Below, one piece after another: positions 40,901-50,965 of a stretch of 64,000 bases of DNA; position 1 is the stretch's first letter, and every line of letters begins with the position of its first letter. The notes under the pieces were generated by a model. It did not search any database. It saw nothing but the letters and a program-made list of their open reading frames with translations, and was not told the origin of the DNA. The DNA comes from Paracoccaceae bacterium (GTDB taxonomy: Bacteria > Pseudomonadota > Alphaproteobacteria > Rhodobacterales > Rhodobacteraceae). The stretch covers positions 105,485-169,484 of the forward strand of contig JAIOYF010000010.1 in assembly GCA_021741245.1 (NCBI GenBank), given 5' to 3'. The translations under genes were made by a program, and so were the position numbers.

Positions 40901-42112
40901 ATGATGCGCTGGGAAGATGTATTGGCCACGCGGAACACGCGGATGAAGGCATCTGAAATCCGTGAACTGCTCAAGCTGCTGGATCAGCCCGACATCATCT
41001 CTTTCGCGGGGGGAATTCCCGACCCTGCGCTGTTTCCGGTGGCGGCGTTTCAGGCGGCAATGGCGGGCGCCCTTGGCCCCGGCCGTGCCGAAACCGCCCT
41101 GCAATATTCGGTAAGCGAGGGCTATTTGCCGCTGCGCCGTTGGCTGGCCGCGCATATGGCGGGCTTGGGCATTCCGTGTGGCGTGGACAATATCTTGATC
41201 ACCTCGGGGTCGCAGCAGGCCCTTGATTATCTTGGCAAGCTGATGATCTCGCCGGGCGATACGGTGCTGGTGAACTGGCCGACCTATATGGGGGCCTTGG
41301 GCGCGTTTAACGCCTACGAGCCGACCTATGACAGGCTTGATCCGCGCGAAAACCGCGGCGCGGCTGAGTATCGGGCCAAGGCGGCTGAGGCGGGGGGGGC
41401 GGTGAAATTCGCTTATCTCTCCACCGATTTTGCCAACCCCACGGGCGAAACCGTGGACCGGCCCGGGCGCGAGCGGGTGCTTGACCTGATGGACGCTATC
41501 GGTGGCGCGGTGGTCGAAGATGCCGCCTATCAGGCCCTGCGCTATGACAGCGAGGCGATCCCGCCGATCCTTGCACTTGAAGTTGCGCGCAAGGGGGGCA
41601 TCGAGGACTGCCGCACCATCTATTGCGGCTCTTTCTCCAAAACCCTTGCGCCGGGGTTGCGGGTGGGCTGGGTCTGTGCGGCCTCGCCCGTCATCGGGCG
41701 TCTGGTGCTGATGAAACAGGCCGCTGACCTGCATTCCAGCACACTCAACCAGATGGCGGTGGCCGAAGTGGCCGAAAACATCTTTGACACCCATGTGGCG
41801 GGCGTGCGCGCGGTCTATAAAGCGCGGCGCGACCATATGCTGGCGGCGCTTTCGCGGCATATGCCCAAGGGCGTGGAGTGGACGCGGCCCGAAGGCGGCA
41901 TGTTCGTCTGGATCACCCTGCCCGAAGGCATGGATGGCGCCGATCTGCTGGCCCGGTCGCTGGAGACGGAACGGGTGGCCTTTGTGCCGGGTCGGGCCTT
42001 TTTTGCGGATGGATCTGGGGCCAATACCATCCGCCTAAGCTTTAGCCGCGCCGATGAGGCCGCGATTGATGAGGGAATTGCAAGGCTGGGCCGATTGATT
42101 GCAGCCGGGTAA
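40901..42112 (+). CDS. Class I/II PLP-dependent aminotransferase (2-aminoadipate aminotransferase-like)
   Basis: ASEIRELLKLLDQPDIISFAGGIPDPALFP; ITSGSQQALDYLGKLMISPGD; YCGSFSKTLAPGLRVGW. Confidence 0.92.
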   Translation: MMRWEDVLATRNTRMKASEIRELLKLLDQPDIISFAGGIPDPALFPVAAFQAAMAGALGPGRAETALQYSVSEGYLPLRRWLAAHMAGLGIPCGVDNILITSGSQQALDYLGKLMISPGDTVLVNWPTYMGALGAFNAYEPTYDRLDPRENRGAAEYRAKAAEAGGAVKFAYLSTDFANPTGETVDRPGRERVLDLMDAIGGAVVEDAAYQALRYDSEAIPPILALEVARKGGIEDCRTIYCGSFSKTLAPGLRVGWVCAASPVIGRLVLMKQAADLHSSTLNQMAVAEVAENIFDTHVAGVRAVYKARRDHMLAALSRHMPKGVEWTRPEGGMFVWITLPEGMDGADLLARSLETERVAFVPGRAFFADGSGANTIRLSFSRADEAAIDEGIARLGRLIAAG

Positions 42113-42409
42113 GGGGCGGATTGGGAATTCCTGCCAGAGAGCCAAGGCTGCTTTGGGCCGATTGCGACGCTCCTTTCTTGCCCGGAATCAAGGCGCTTGC
42201 GCCGCCGGGCCGCGCCCGACCTCCCCCCGGGAGGGCGCGTTTGCAGCCGTTGCCAGTAGAACTTCGGGGGAAGGACTTGAGCGATAAAGTGCCTCGAACA
42301 GGCTTCGGTGCGCCGTCCCGAGGTCGGACGCCGCCCTTTGTTGTGTACATTCTGAACAGCAACTTCGTCCGCAAAACGCACATATCAGCAACCTTCGGGC
42401 GGATACGCG

Positions 42410-43105
42410 TCATGTCTTGCACGCAGGCGGGTTCAGGCCATCGGGTTGCATCCCGCCCTCGGGGAAAAAGCGGGGGAAGGTAGCCATCAGGGCGGCGTCA
42501 AGGTCGGCCATGGTGACGGGCAGGCCGAGGTCCACAAGCGACGTCACCCCGTGGTCGCGGATGCCGCAGGGCACGATGCCTGAGAAATGGTGCAGGTCCG
42601 GCTCCACGTTGATCGAGATGCCGTGAAAGCTGACCCAACGGCGGAGTTTGACGCCGATGGCGGCGATCTTGTCCTCGGCAGGGGTGCCATCGGCATTGGC
42701 CGGGCGGTCGGGGCGGGTGACCCAGACGCCGACGCGGCCGGGGCGCACTTCGCCGCGCACATTGAATTCGGCCAAGGTGGCGATCACCCAGTTCTCTAGT
42801 GCGCGCACAAAGCAGCGCACGTCGCGCCCGCGTTCGCCGACATTGAGCATCACATAGATCACCCGCTGACCGGGGCCATGATAAGTGTATTGCCCGCCGC
42901 GCCCCACCTGATGCACGGGAAAGCGGTCGGGGTCGGTCAAGTCTTCCCGCCGCGCGCTGGTCCCTGCGGTGTAAAGCGGCGGATGTTCCAAAAGCCAGAT
43001 CGCCTCTTTTGCCTCGCCGCGCCCGATAGCCTCGGCCAACGCCTCCATCTCGGACAGCGTCTGGACATAGGGGGCAAGGCCGGGAACGTGGCGCCAGTGC
43101 GGCAT
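42410..43105 (-). CDS. lipB: Octanoyltransferase LipB
   Basis: [67 protein letters not shown]. Confidence 0.95.
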   Translation of the reverse strand: MPHWRHVPGLAPYVQTLSEMEALAEAIGRGEAKEAIWLLEHPPLYTAGTSARREDLTDPDRFPVHQVGRGGQYTYHGPGQRVIYVMLNVGERGRDVRCFVRALENWVIATLAEFNVRGEVRPGRVGVWVTRPDRPANADGTPAEDKIAAIGVKLRRWVSFHGISINVEPDLHHFSGIVPCGIRDHGVTSLVDLGLPVTMADLDAALMATFPRFFPEGGMQPDGLNPPACKT

Positions 43106-43209
43106 GGGAGTCCTTTCTGGATGGGCGGTCGGGAATTTGATACTTGGTCTATTCGAAAGTCGTGGTAGGTTTAGGGGGTATTGAATCGGATATTGCGTGG
43201 AGAGGTGCT

Positions 43210-44757
43210 ATGAAACTTAAGGCAATTGCAACAGCGGGGGTCGTGGCAAGCCTGTCACTTGTTCCGGCACAAACGGCACATGCGGATGCAGGCGATGCAA
43301 TCGCCGGGGCGCTGATCGGCGGCATCATTGGCCACGCCATTGCGAAAGATCAGCAAAAACGATCCTCCACGCGAAGATATACCAGAACGACAAAACCATC
43401 CATCTCGTCCGCGCAGCGCCAGCAGAACCGTGAGGTGCAGACGGCGCTGAACCATTTTGGCTATCCGGTCGGCACACCCGATGGGGCCATTGGCCCAAAG
43501 AGCCGGGCCGCCATCTCCAATTATCAGGCAACCTTGGGCTATCCGCCGACAGGTCAGATGACCGATTATGAGCGGAACTTGTTGTTGACGGCTTATCAGC
43601 GCGCGATTTATGGCGGGCCTCAGGTGGCACAGGTGGCGGCCACCCATCCCATGGGTATGAAGGGCCTGCTTTTGATGCAGCGCGACGAGATGGCGGGCCT
43701 TCCGGTGACGATGCCTGCCGCCCCGCAACCCTATGTCGTGCAGCCCGTGGCCCCGCCGGTTTACGCAGCCCAACCCGAGGCACCGCAGGCCTCGCGCGGG
43801 GTGGCAGGGGCCGGTCTTGTCAGCGCCTTGCCATCCTTGATGCCAGAGGAGCCCGTTCCGGCCGCTGCCCCATCGCTGCCCTCGTTCATGGGGTCCGGCG
43901 TGGCGCAGGTGTCCTTGGCCAGCCAGTGCAACAAGATCAGCCTGATGACCAACACCAATGGTGGCTATGTCACGGCCGCCTCGATGACAGACGCAGGATT
44001 CGCCTTGGGTGAGCAGTTCTGTCTGGCGCGCACCTACGCGATGGCCACGGGTGAGGAACTTGCAGCCAAGGTCGCAGGCTTTACGCCGCAGCAAATCTCA
44101 GAGCAATGTGCGGGCTTTGGCCCGGTTCTGGCCGAGCATGTCAGTTCCCTGTCGCTCAAGACCCGCGATGAGGTTTTGGCGGGAGTGAAGGGGTTCATTC
44201 TTGGGTCGGGCATGTCGCCTGCACAACTGTCTGGCACCGCTAAGGTCTGCCTTGGCGTTGGCTATACAACCGATGCGATGGAGGTTGCCGTCGGCTCGGC
44301 GCTGCTGCTGACCGCCATGGGCGAGACAGGCTATGCCGAATTGTTGGGCCATCACCTGAGCCAAGGGTTTGGGGCAACCGTGCGCCCGGATCTGGCGCTG
44401 GACTGGTATCAGATGGGTCTGGATGCCATGGGGCAGGGGGCTGCCATCTTTGCGCCCGGTCTGGCAGAGCGTCCGGATCTGATTCGCAAGGCGGCCTTTA
44501 CGATCGCGGGCCGTGCGGGTGACTTGGCGCCAGTTGTTCCGGCGGCCTTGCCACAGTTTGCAGTGGCGCCAGAACCCGCAGCCCCGGCTCTGGTGTTGGC
44601 ACAGCCCACAGCACCTTTGGCCCCGGTCGTCGCAGAAGCGCCTGCCGCCCTGGCCCCCACAGCCCCAGCTACGGTGGTTGCCGTCGCGCCAGAGGCTGCT
44701 GGCGCGCGGGTCGTCATGTCGGCGGCGAAACTGCCATTTCTGCTCTTTGGCAACTAA
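43210..44757 (+). CDS. Secreted peptidoglycan-binding domain protein
   Basis: Signal peptide; GDAIAGALIGGIIGHAI; VQTALNHFGYPVGTPDGAIGPKSRAAISNYQATLGYPPTG; long Pro/Ala-rich tail. Confidence 0.85.
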   Translation: MKLKAIATAGVVASLSLVPAQTAHADAGDAIAGALIGGIIGHAIAKDQQKRSSTRRYTRTTKPSISSAQRQQNREVQTALNHFGYPVGTPDGAIGPKSRAAISNYQATLGYPPTGQMTDYERNLLLTAYQRAIYGGPQVAQVAATHPMGMKGLLLMQRDEMAGLPVTMPAAPQPYVVQPVAPPVYAAQPEAPQASRGVAGAGLVSALPSLMPEEPVPAAAPSLPSFMGSGVAQVSLASQCNKISLMTNTNGGYVTAASMTDAGFALGEQFCLARTYAMATGEELAAKVAGFTPQQISEQCAGFGPVLAEHVSSLSLKTRDEVLAGVKGFILGSGMSPAQLSGTAKVCLGVGYTTDAMEVAVGSALLLTAMGETGYAELLGHHLSQGFGATVRPDLALDWYQMGLDAMGQGAAIFAPGLAERPDLIRKAAFTIAGRAGDLAPVVPAALPQFAVAPEPAAPALVLAQPTAPLAPVVAEAPAALAPTAPATVVAVAPEAAGARVVMSAAKLPFLLFGN

Positions 44758-44760
44758 CTG

Positions 44761-44791
44761 CGGAAGGGGGTGAAAATCCCCCTTTCCTTTG
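44761..44791 (+). terminator. Rho-independent terminator
   Basis: ggaaggggg-tgaaaat-ccccctttcc. Confidence 0.65.
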
Positions 44792-44833
44792 GCGCGCGGC
44801 TTGGCTAAAAGCCCGCCATCCAAGTCGTGATCT

Positions 44834-44920
44834 GCGGATGTGGCGGAATTGGTAGACGCGCAGCGTTGAGGTCGCTGTTCTTTAATCGGAGTGAAAGTTC
44901 GAGTCTTTTCATCCGCACCA
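44834..44920 (+). tRNA. tRNA-Leu (anticodon GAG)
   Basis: GCGGATG/CATCCGC acceptor stem, CAGCG-TTGAGGT-CGCTG anticodon arm, long variable arm, GTTCGAGTC T-loop, encoded CCA. Confidence 0.96.
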
Positions 44921-44938
44921 CGACTTGGAATTATCGAC

Positions 44939-44969
44939 AAAGGGCGCCACGCGAAAGCGGGCGCCCTTT
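44939..44969 (+). terminator. tRNA-Leu terminator
   Basis: aaagggcgcc-acgcgaaagcg-ggcgcccttt. Confidence 0.7.
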
Positions 44970-45416
44970 GTGCATCTTTGGCCCGCAGATCTGTCGTCCA
45001 TGGGTATTTGGTGGGGCCATCAAGACACCTGCCGCCCAAAACCGCTGTCGAATCATTCAAAACGAACGTGGGATGGGGGCAAAGGCAAGGATACTGCGGG
45101 TATCGGCCCCGATTGCCGGGGCTGCCGCTGATAAACCAACGGGCATGGCGGCAAACCGGCCGCTCCTCCCCACGGATTGGTCACGTGCCCTCACCGTTTC
45201 CGCGCCATCTTAGCCACGAAGAAGCCGAATCTCCTGTCATGGAAAACCCGACTGCCGTTTAAGGCGGCGAAAGTGGCGCAATATGACCGTTTTTCCCGCA
45301 TTTGCCGTGAGAAGCCTGAAAATGTGACAAGTCGGTTGCATTGCTTGGGTGCATTGGCTTTAGTCAGGGCTAACGAGTGCAGGACACCTGCCGGACCATA
45401 CGGGGAGACTAGCGCC

Positions 45417-46517
45417 GTGAGCGTAAGCCACAACGACGCATATGTTGCATTCGAACACGTGCAAAAAAGCTACGATGGCGTAAGCCTCGTGGTGAAAGAC
45501 CTGAATCTGAATATCGGCAAGGGTGAATTCCTGACCATGCTTGGCCCCTCGGGGTCGGGCAAGACGACTTGCCTTATGATGTTGGCAGGCTTTGAAACCG
45601 CCACCAATGGCGAGATCAAGCTTGATGGCCGCCCGATCAATCAGGTGCCGCCGCACAAGCGTGGCATCGGGATGGTGTTCCAGAACTACGCCCTGTTTCC
45701 GCATATGACGGTGGGGGAAAATCTGTCCTTCCCGTTGGAAGTGCGCGGGATGGGCAAGTCCGAGCGGGAGGCCAAGGTCAAGCGCGCGCTCGACATGGTG
45801 CAGATGTATGACTTCATCAACCGCCGCCCGGCACAGCTTTCAGGCGGACAGCAACAGCGGATCGCCCTTGCGCGCGCATTGGTGTTTGATCCCTCGCTGG
45901 TGTTGATGGATGAACCGCTTGGTGCGTTGGACAAGCAGTTGCGCGAACATATGCAGTTCGAGATCAAACATCTGCATGAAAGCCTTGGCATCACCGTGGT
46001 TTATGTGACCCATGATCAGGGCGAGGCGTTGACGATGTCTGACCGCATCGCGGTGTTCAACGATGGTCGCATCCAACAACTTGCGCCGCCCGCTGATCTG
46101 TATGAGCGTCCTGACAACAGTTTTGTGGCAGGCTTCATCGGTGAGAATAACAAACTGCCGGGAATCATCGAGGAATTGTCGGGTGACAAGGCCCTTGTGC
46201 GTCTGGCCACAGGCGAGGTGATCGACGCCACGGCGGTGAATGTCACCCAAAAGGGGCAAAAGACGCTTGTCTCGATTCGCCCCGAGCGGGTTGAATTCAA
46301 ACCCGAGATGATGCCAGAAGGCGCCCATATGATCGGGGCCGATGTGCTGGAGGTCATCTATATGGGGGATATTTTGCGCGCGGTTCTGCGGGTTGCGGGA
46401 TCGGATGACTTTGTCATGAAAATGCGCAACACTCAGGGCCAGACCCGGCTGACGCCGGGTCAAAAGATCCGCGTCGGCTGGCATCCACAAGATGCCCGCG
46501 CGCTGGAGCCTATGTAG
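45417..46517 (+). CDS. Spermidine/putrescine-type ABC transporter ATP-binding protein
   Basis: LGPSGSGKTTCLMMLAGFE, LSGGQQQRIALARAL, VLMDEPLGALDKQLR, TOBE-like tail; GTG start. Confidence 0.93.
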   Translation: MSVSHNDAYVAFEHVQKSYDGVSLVVKDLNLNIGKGEFLTMLGPSGSGKTTCLMMLAGFETATNGEIKLDGRPINQVPPHKRGIGMVFQNYALFPHMTVGENLSFPLEVRGMGKSEREAKVKRALDMVQMYDFINRRPAQLSGGQQQRIALARALVFDPSLVLMDEPLGALDKQLREHMQFEIKHLHESLGITVVYVTHDQGEALTMSDRIAVFNDGRIQQLAPPADLYERPDNSFVAGFIGENNKLPGIIEELSGDKALVRLATGEVIDATAVNVTQKGQKTLVSIRPERVEFKPEMMPEGAHMIGADVLEVIYMGDILRAVLRVAGSDDFVMKMRNTQGQTRLTPGQKIRVGWHPQDARALEPM

Positions 46518-46518
46518 A

Positions 46519-46559
46519 AATACCCGCAAACAGCGGGTAAACCGCCCGGCGCGGTTACC
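46519..46559 (+). repeat. Two adjacent hairpins between ATPase and binding-protein genes
   Basis: tacccgc-aaaca-gcgggta then aaccgc-ccggc-gcggtt. Confidence 0.55.
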
Positions 46560-46593
46560 ATAAAAAAGCCGAAACTCAATCAGGGAGCTACGA

Positions 46594-47667
46594 ATGAAAA
46601 AACTTCTTATTCTTTCTACTGCACTAACCGGCGCCTCCTTTGCGGCGAATGCACAGGAAGTCAACGTGATGTCATGGGGCGGTGCCTATGCTGTCAGCCA
46701 GGTAGAGGCCTATCACAAGCCGTTCACAGCAGCGACGGGCATCACCGTTGTGTCGATCGACGCCGACAATCCGGCAACGCCGATCAAGGCCCAGGTCGAA
46801 GCTGGCAACGTGACGATTGACGTGGCCGACGTGGAATATGCCGATGCGATCCGCCTGTGCGACGAAGGTCTGCTGGAAGAGATCGATATGGCCATGCTGC
46901 CGCCCGCGCCCGACGGAACCCCAGCGGCTGAGGATTTCTTGCCCGGCGCTGTGACCGATTGTGCCGTATCGACCATCGTGTTCTCGACCGTGTTCGCCTA
47001 TGACACGACAAAATTCCCCGAAGGCCCGACAACCATGGCCGATTTCTTCAACATGGAGAAATTCCCGGGCAAGCGCGGAATGCGCAAGGGCGCGAAAGCA
47101 AACCTCGAAATGGCGCTGATGGCCGATGGCGTGCCAGCGGCTGACGTTTACGCCACGCTGGAAACCCCCGAAGGCATCGACCGCGCCTTTGGTATTCTGG
47201 ACAAGATCAAGACCGATACGATCTGGTGGGAAGCGGGCGCTCAGCCGCCACAACTGCTCGCTGATGGCGAAGTTGCGATGACCACGGCCTATAACGGCCG
47301 TATCTTTGCGGCTGCCGTGGCCGAGGGCAAGCCCTTTGGAACCGTCTGGGATGGTCAGGTCTATGAATACGATCTGTTCGTGATCCCGAAGGGCGCGCCG
47401 AACCTTGAGGCTGCAAAGCAGTTCATCACCTTTGCGACCGACACTCAGCGTCTTGCTGATCAGGCCAAGTGGATCGCCTATGGTCCGGCCCGCAAATCGT
47501 CGGGTGCGCTTGTTGGCATGTATCAGGACGGCAAAACCGAGATGGCGCCCTATATGCCCACCTCGGCTGCGAACCTGACCAATGCCTTGGCTTCTTCCTA
47601 TGAGTTCTGGGTCGACCGTGACACCGAACTGAACGAGCGTTTCAACGCTTGGCTTGCTGCCAACTGA
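46594..47667 (+). CDS. ABC transporter substrate-binding protein (PotD/F-like)
   Basis: Signal peptide MKKLLILSTALTGASFAANAQE, VNVMSWGGAYAVSQVEAYHKPF; context. Confidence 0.92.
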   Translation: MKKLLILSTALTGASFAANAQEVNVMSWGGAYAVSQVEAYHKPFTAATGITVVSIDADNPATPIKAQVEAGNVTIDVADVEYADAIRLCDEGLLEEIDMAMLPPAPDGTPAAEDFLPGAVTDCAVSTIVFSTVFAYDTTKFPEGPTTMADFFNMEKFPGKRGMRKGAKANLEMALMADGVPAADVYATLETPEGIDRAFGILDKIKTDTIWWEAGAQPPQLLADGEVAMTTAYNGRIFAAAVAEGKPFGTVWDGQVYEYDLFVIPKGAPNLEAAKQFITFATDTQRLADQAKWIAYGPARKSSGALVGMYQDGKTEMAPYMPTSAANLTNALASSYEFWVDRDTELNERFNAWLAAN

Positions 47668-47735
47668 TCACGAAGGGGGCGGCGGGCTATCTGCCGCCCC
47701 ACTTTTGACCCCATCCATTGACCCAAGGGGCAAAC

Positions 47736-49004
47736 ATGGCCGATATCACCGCATCCGAGATACCCGCTGGCGGCTTGGTCACCAGCGATGGTCGTCCTCT
47801 GAAGACAGCGCTTGCCGATGCACAAGCGCGGGCCAAACGGCGGGCGTTCTTGCTCGTGGCACCGTTGCTGGTGTTTGTCGTTGTGACCTTCATCGTGCCT
47901 ATTGGGCAGATGATGCACCAGTCGATCTACAATGACGGATTTTCCGCAAACATGCCGCGCATCACGGCGTGGTTTGCCGAGAACCCCATCGGGACGGAGC
48001 CTGACGAGACAGCGTTTGAGGCACTCGCGCTTGACGTCAGGGATTCCGCTGCTGCCAAGACGATTGGCGTTGTGGGCACAAGGGTGAATTATGAGATGTC
48101 CGGCACCCGGTCCCTCTTCACCTCGACCGGGCGCAAGGCCAAGGATTTTTCTGAGCCCTATCATGAGGCCTTGCGCGCGGCTGATGCCAAATGGGACAAC
48201 CCGGAGCTTTGGGCCACGATGCGTCAGGTTTCGCGCGCCTACAGCCCGAATTTCTTCTTGGCCGCACTTGACCTGACCCGTGACACGCAAGGAAACATCG
48301 TCCGTGTGCCAGAGGAGCGTCAGGTTTATGTGAACCTGTTCATAAAGACCTTTGGTCTGGGTCTGTTGATCACCTTTACCTGCTTTCTCCTTGGCTTTCC
48401 CATCGCGCATCTACTGGCAATTCTGCCGCTGCGCTGGTCAAACCTGTTGATGATCCTTGTGCTGCTGCCATTCTGGACCTCACTTTTGGTGCGCACGACA
48501 AGCTGGATGGTGCTGTTGCAACAACAAGGGGTGCTCAACAGCCTGCTGGTCTGGTCCGGGATCATTGGCGACGATGGCCGCATCCAGATGATCTATAATC
48601 AGACCGGCACCATCATTGCGATGACGCATATCTTGCTGCCCTTTATGATCTTGCCGCTTTATTCCGTTATGCGGCCAATTCCACCGTCGTATGTGCGGGC
48701 GGCGCGGTCTTTGGGGGCAACGAGTTGGACAGCGTTTCGCCGGGTCTACCTGCCACAAACCCTGCCGGGCATCGGTGCCGGATCGTTGCTCGTGTTCATT
48801 CTGGCGGTTGGCTATTACATCACACCTGCCCTTGTCGGTGGCGCGAGTGGTCAGTTGATCTCCAACCTGATCGCCTTTCACATGCAAGACAGCCTGAACT
48901 GGTCGTTGGCGGCGGCGCTTGCCGCGCTGTTACTGGCCGCGGTTCTGGTCCTGTATTGGCTCTACGACCGTCTGGTCGGCATTGACAACCTCAAGCTGGG
49001 ATAA
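47736..49004 (+). CDS. ABC transporter permease (PotB-like) with large loop after TM1
   Basis: BPD permease motif AARSLGATSWTAFRRVYLPQTLPGIGAG; RBS aagggg before ATG at 47736. Confidence 0.92.
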   Translation: MADITASEIPAGGLVTSDGRPLKTALADAQARAKRRAFLLVAPLLVFVVVTFIVPIGQMMHQSIYNDGFSANMPRITAWFAENPIGTEPDETAFEALALDVRDSAAAKTIGVVGTRVNYEMSGTRSLFTSTGRKAKDFSEPYHEALRAADAKWDNPELWATMRQVSRAYSPNFFLAALDLTRDTQGNIVRVPEERQVYVNLFIKTFGLGLLITFTCFLLGFPIAHLLAILPLRWSNLLMILVLLPFWTSLLVRTTSWMVLLQQQGVLNSLLVWSGIIGDDGRIQMIYNQTGTIIAMTHILLPFMILPLYSVMRPIPPSYVRAARSLGATSWTAFRRVYLPQTLPGIGAGSLLVFILAVGYYITPALVGGASGQLISNLIAFHMQDSLNWSLAAALAALLLAAVLVLYWLYDRLVGIDNLKLG

Positions 49005-49011
49005 GCGGACC

Positions 49012-49965
49012 ATGGCCCTTCCAACATATGCAGACCCGCTTGAGAAGATCTGGTACTACACCTACCGCACGATTTGTGCGCTGATCTTCATCTTTCTGAT
49101 CGCGCCGATCCTCATCGTGATCCCGCTCAGCTTCAACGCCGAGCCCTATTTCACCTTCACCCAGAAGATGCTGTCCTTTGATCCCGAAGGCTATAGCCTG
49201 CGGTGGTATGATCTGTTGCTGACGCAGCCGGGTGTGCCTGCCGATGTGCCGCGCGATGCCGCGTGGTGGGCGCGCGTCTGGAACGAGGCCGCCTGGATCA
49301 ATGCGGCCAAGAATTCGGTGATCATCGGATTTTTCTCGACCATCGTTGCCGCCGCCTTGGGCACACTTGCGGCCCTTGGCCTCAGCCGCCCGGAAATGCC
49401 CTATCGCCGTGCGATCATGGCGGTGCTGATCTCGCCCATGATCGTGCCGATCATCATCACGGCAACGGGGCTGTTCTTCTTTTACTCAAACCCCTGCGCC
49501 CTGATTTCATGGACAGGACTTGATCAACAATGTGGTCGCCTGGCGGGAACCTATTTTGGCGTTGTGCTGGCCCATGCGACGCTGGGTATCCCCTTCGTCA
49601 TCATAACCGTGACGGCCACACTGGTCGGGTTTGACCAGTCGCTGAACCGGGCCGCGATGAGCCTTGGGGCCTCGCCCACGACGACATTTTTCAAGATCAC
49701 CATGCCGCTGATCTTGCCGGGCGTGATCTCGGGCGCGCTGTTTGCCTTTGTCACCTCGTTTGACGAGGTGGTGGTGGTGCTGTTCGTGGCGGCCCATGAT
49801 CAACAGACAATCCCGCGCCAGATGTGGAACGGTATTCGCGAGCAGATCAGTCCGGCGATCCTGTCGGTGGCCACCATTCTTGTGATCGTCTCGGTGGGTC
49901 TGCTTGCAATGGTGGAACTGCTGCGCCGCCGGTCTGAACGCCTGCGCGGGGTGACCCCGCACTGA
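49012..49965 (+). CDS. ABC transporter permease (PotC-like)
   Basis: AAMSLGASPTTTFFKITMPLILPGVISGALFAF. Confidence 0.92.
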   Translation: MALPTYADPLEKIWYYTYRTICALIFIFLIAPILIVIPLSFNAEPYFTFTQKMLSFDPEGYSLRWYDLLLTQPGVPADVPRDAAWWARVWNEAAWINAAKNSVIIGFFSTIVAAALGTLAALGLSRPEMPYRRAIMAVLISPMIVPIIITATGLFFFYSNPCALISWTGLDQQCGRLAGTYFGVVLAHATLGIPFVIITVTATLVGFDQSLNRAAMSLGASPTTTFFKITMPLILPGVISGALFAFVTSFDEVVVVLFVAAHDQQTIPRQMWNGIREQISPAILSVATILVIVSVGLLAMVELLRRRSERLRGVTPH

Positions 49966-49984
49966 AAAGTGCGGGGCAATTTTT
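49955..49984 (+). terminator. Terminator hairpin overlapping the permease stop codon
   Basis: ccccgcact-gaaa-agtgcggggcaattttttt; TGA stop (49963-49965) lies at the loop edge. Confidence 0.75.
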
Positions 49985-50018
49985 TTGAAAAAAATTGCAA
50001 GGATTTTGCAAAATCCTT
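49976..50018 (+). repeat. Intergenic repeat family B, copy 2: two tandem hairpins
   Basis: gcaatttttttgaaaaaaattgc then aaggattttgcaaaatcctt; same organisation as 6854-6900. Confidence 0.65.
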
Positions 50019-50026
50019 GGGTGCGC

Positions 50027-50965
50027 CTAGGGCAGAACGTGCAGCCAAACCCAAGTGGTGCCGATCGACAGTGCCGTGGAAAACAGCACGGCTGATGCCG
50101 TGACCCGCTTGCCCACGCCATAAATGTTAGCGAAGAGATAGGCGTTGACGCCCGGGGCCATGGCGGCCGTGATCACGGCCGAGCGCAAGTCCGCCGTCTC
50201 AAGGTGAAATACAGCCGTCCCCAGCAGCCAGGTGATGGAGGGGTGCAAGATCAGCCCGATGGCGCAGATCATGGCAATCGTGGCACGGTCGCCTTCGGGC
50301 TTGTAGCGTAGCAAAACGCCGCCCAGACCAAACAGCGCGGCCGGAATTCCGGCACGCGCCATCAGGTCAATGCCAGACCAAAAGGCAGAGGGCAGCGCCA
50401 ATCCGCTAAAGTTGACCCCGTAGCCCAGCAAGATGCCGATCACCAAGGGCTGGGTCAGGATAGCGCGGCCAATCTGGAGGGCGAGGGACGCAAAGCTGAG
50501 CGCCTGTGTCCGCTCTCGCACGCATTCCATCACCACGAAGCCGACAGAGTAAAGCAGCGGCGCGTGGGTAGAGATGATCACGATATTGCCCTGAAGCGCA
50601 TCAGGCCCATAGGCGCGTTCGGTGATTGGCAGGCCCAGCAGGACTGTGTTGGAGAACATGCAGGCAAAGCCGATGGCCACGGCATCGGCCCAGGGCCTGC
50701 CAAAGATTACTCTGGCCCCGGCAATGCCCGCGGCAAAACCCGCAAGCGCCCCCGCATAAAACGAAAACAGGATGTTTGGATCAAAGGCTGCAGACAGATC
50801 AAGATGCGCAATGGATCGAAACAGCAGGCATGGGATGGCAAAATTTTGCGCAAAGCGCATCACGCCATCGACAGCATCACCCGAAAACAATCCGGCGCGC
50901 GCCACGGCATAGCCAAATCCGATCACCAGAAAGACGGGCAAGATCACATCGAGCAGCGCGCTCAT
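50027..50965 (-). CDS. AEC family transporter
   Basis: 10-TM protein, VILPVFLVIGFGYAVARAGLFS, ITAAMAPGVNAYLFANIYG. Confidence 0.9.
   Translation of the reverse strand: MSALLDVILPVFLVIGFGYAVARAGLFSGDAVDGVMRFAQNFAIPCLLFRSIAHLDLSAAFDPNILFSFYAGALAGFAAGIAGARVIFGRPWADAVAIGFACMFSNTVLLGLPITERAYGPDALQGNIVIISTHAPLLYSVGFVVMECVRERTQALSFASLALQIGRAILTQPLVIGILLGYGVNFSGLALPSAFWSGIDLMARAGIPAALFGLGGVLLRYKPEGDRATIAMICAIGLILHPSITWLLGTAVFHLETADLRSAVITAAMAPGVNAYLFANIYGVGKRVTASAVLFSTALSIGTTWVWLHVLP

Noticed and set aside
42121-42483. 120 aa plus-strand ORF after the aminotransferase
   Set aside because: Pro/Arg-rich translation of the GC hairpin region and overlaps lipB; not convincing as a protein
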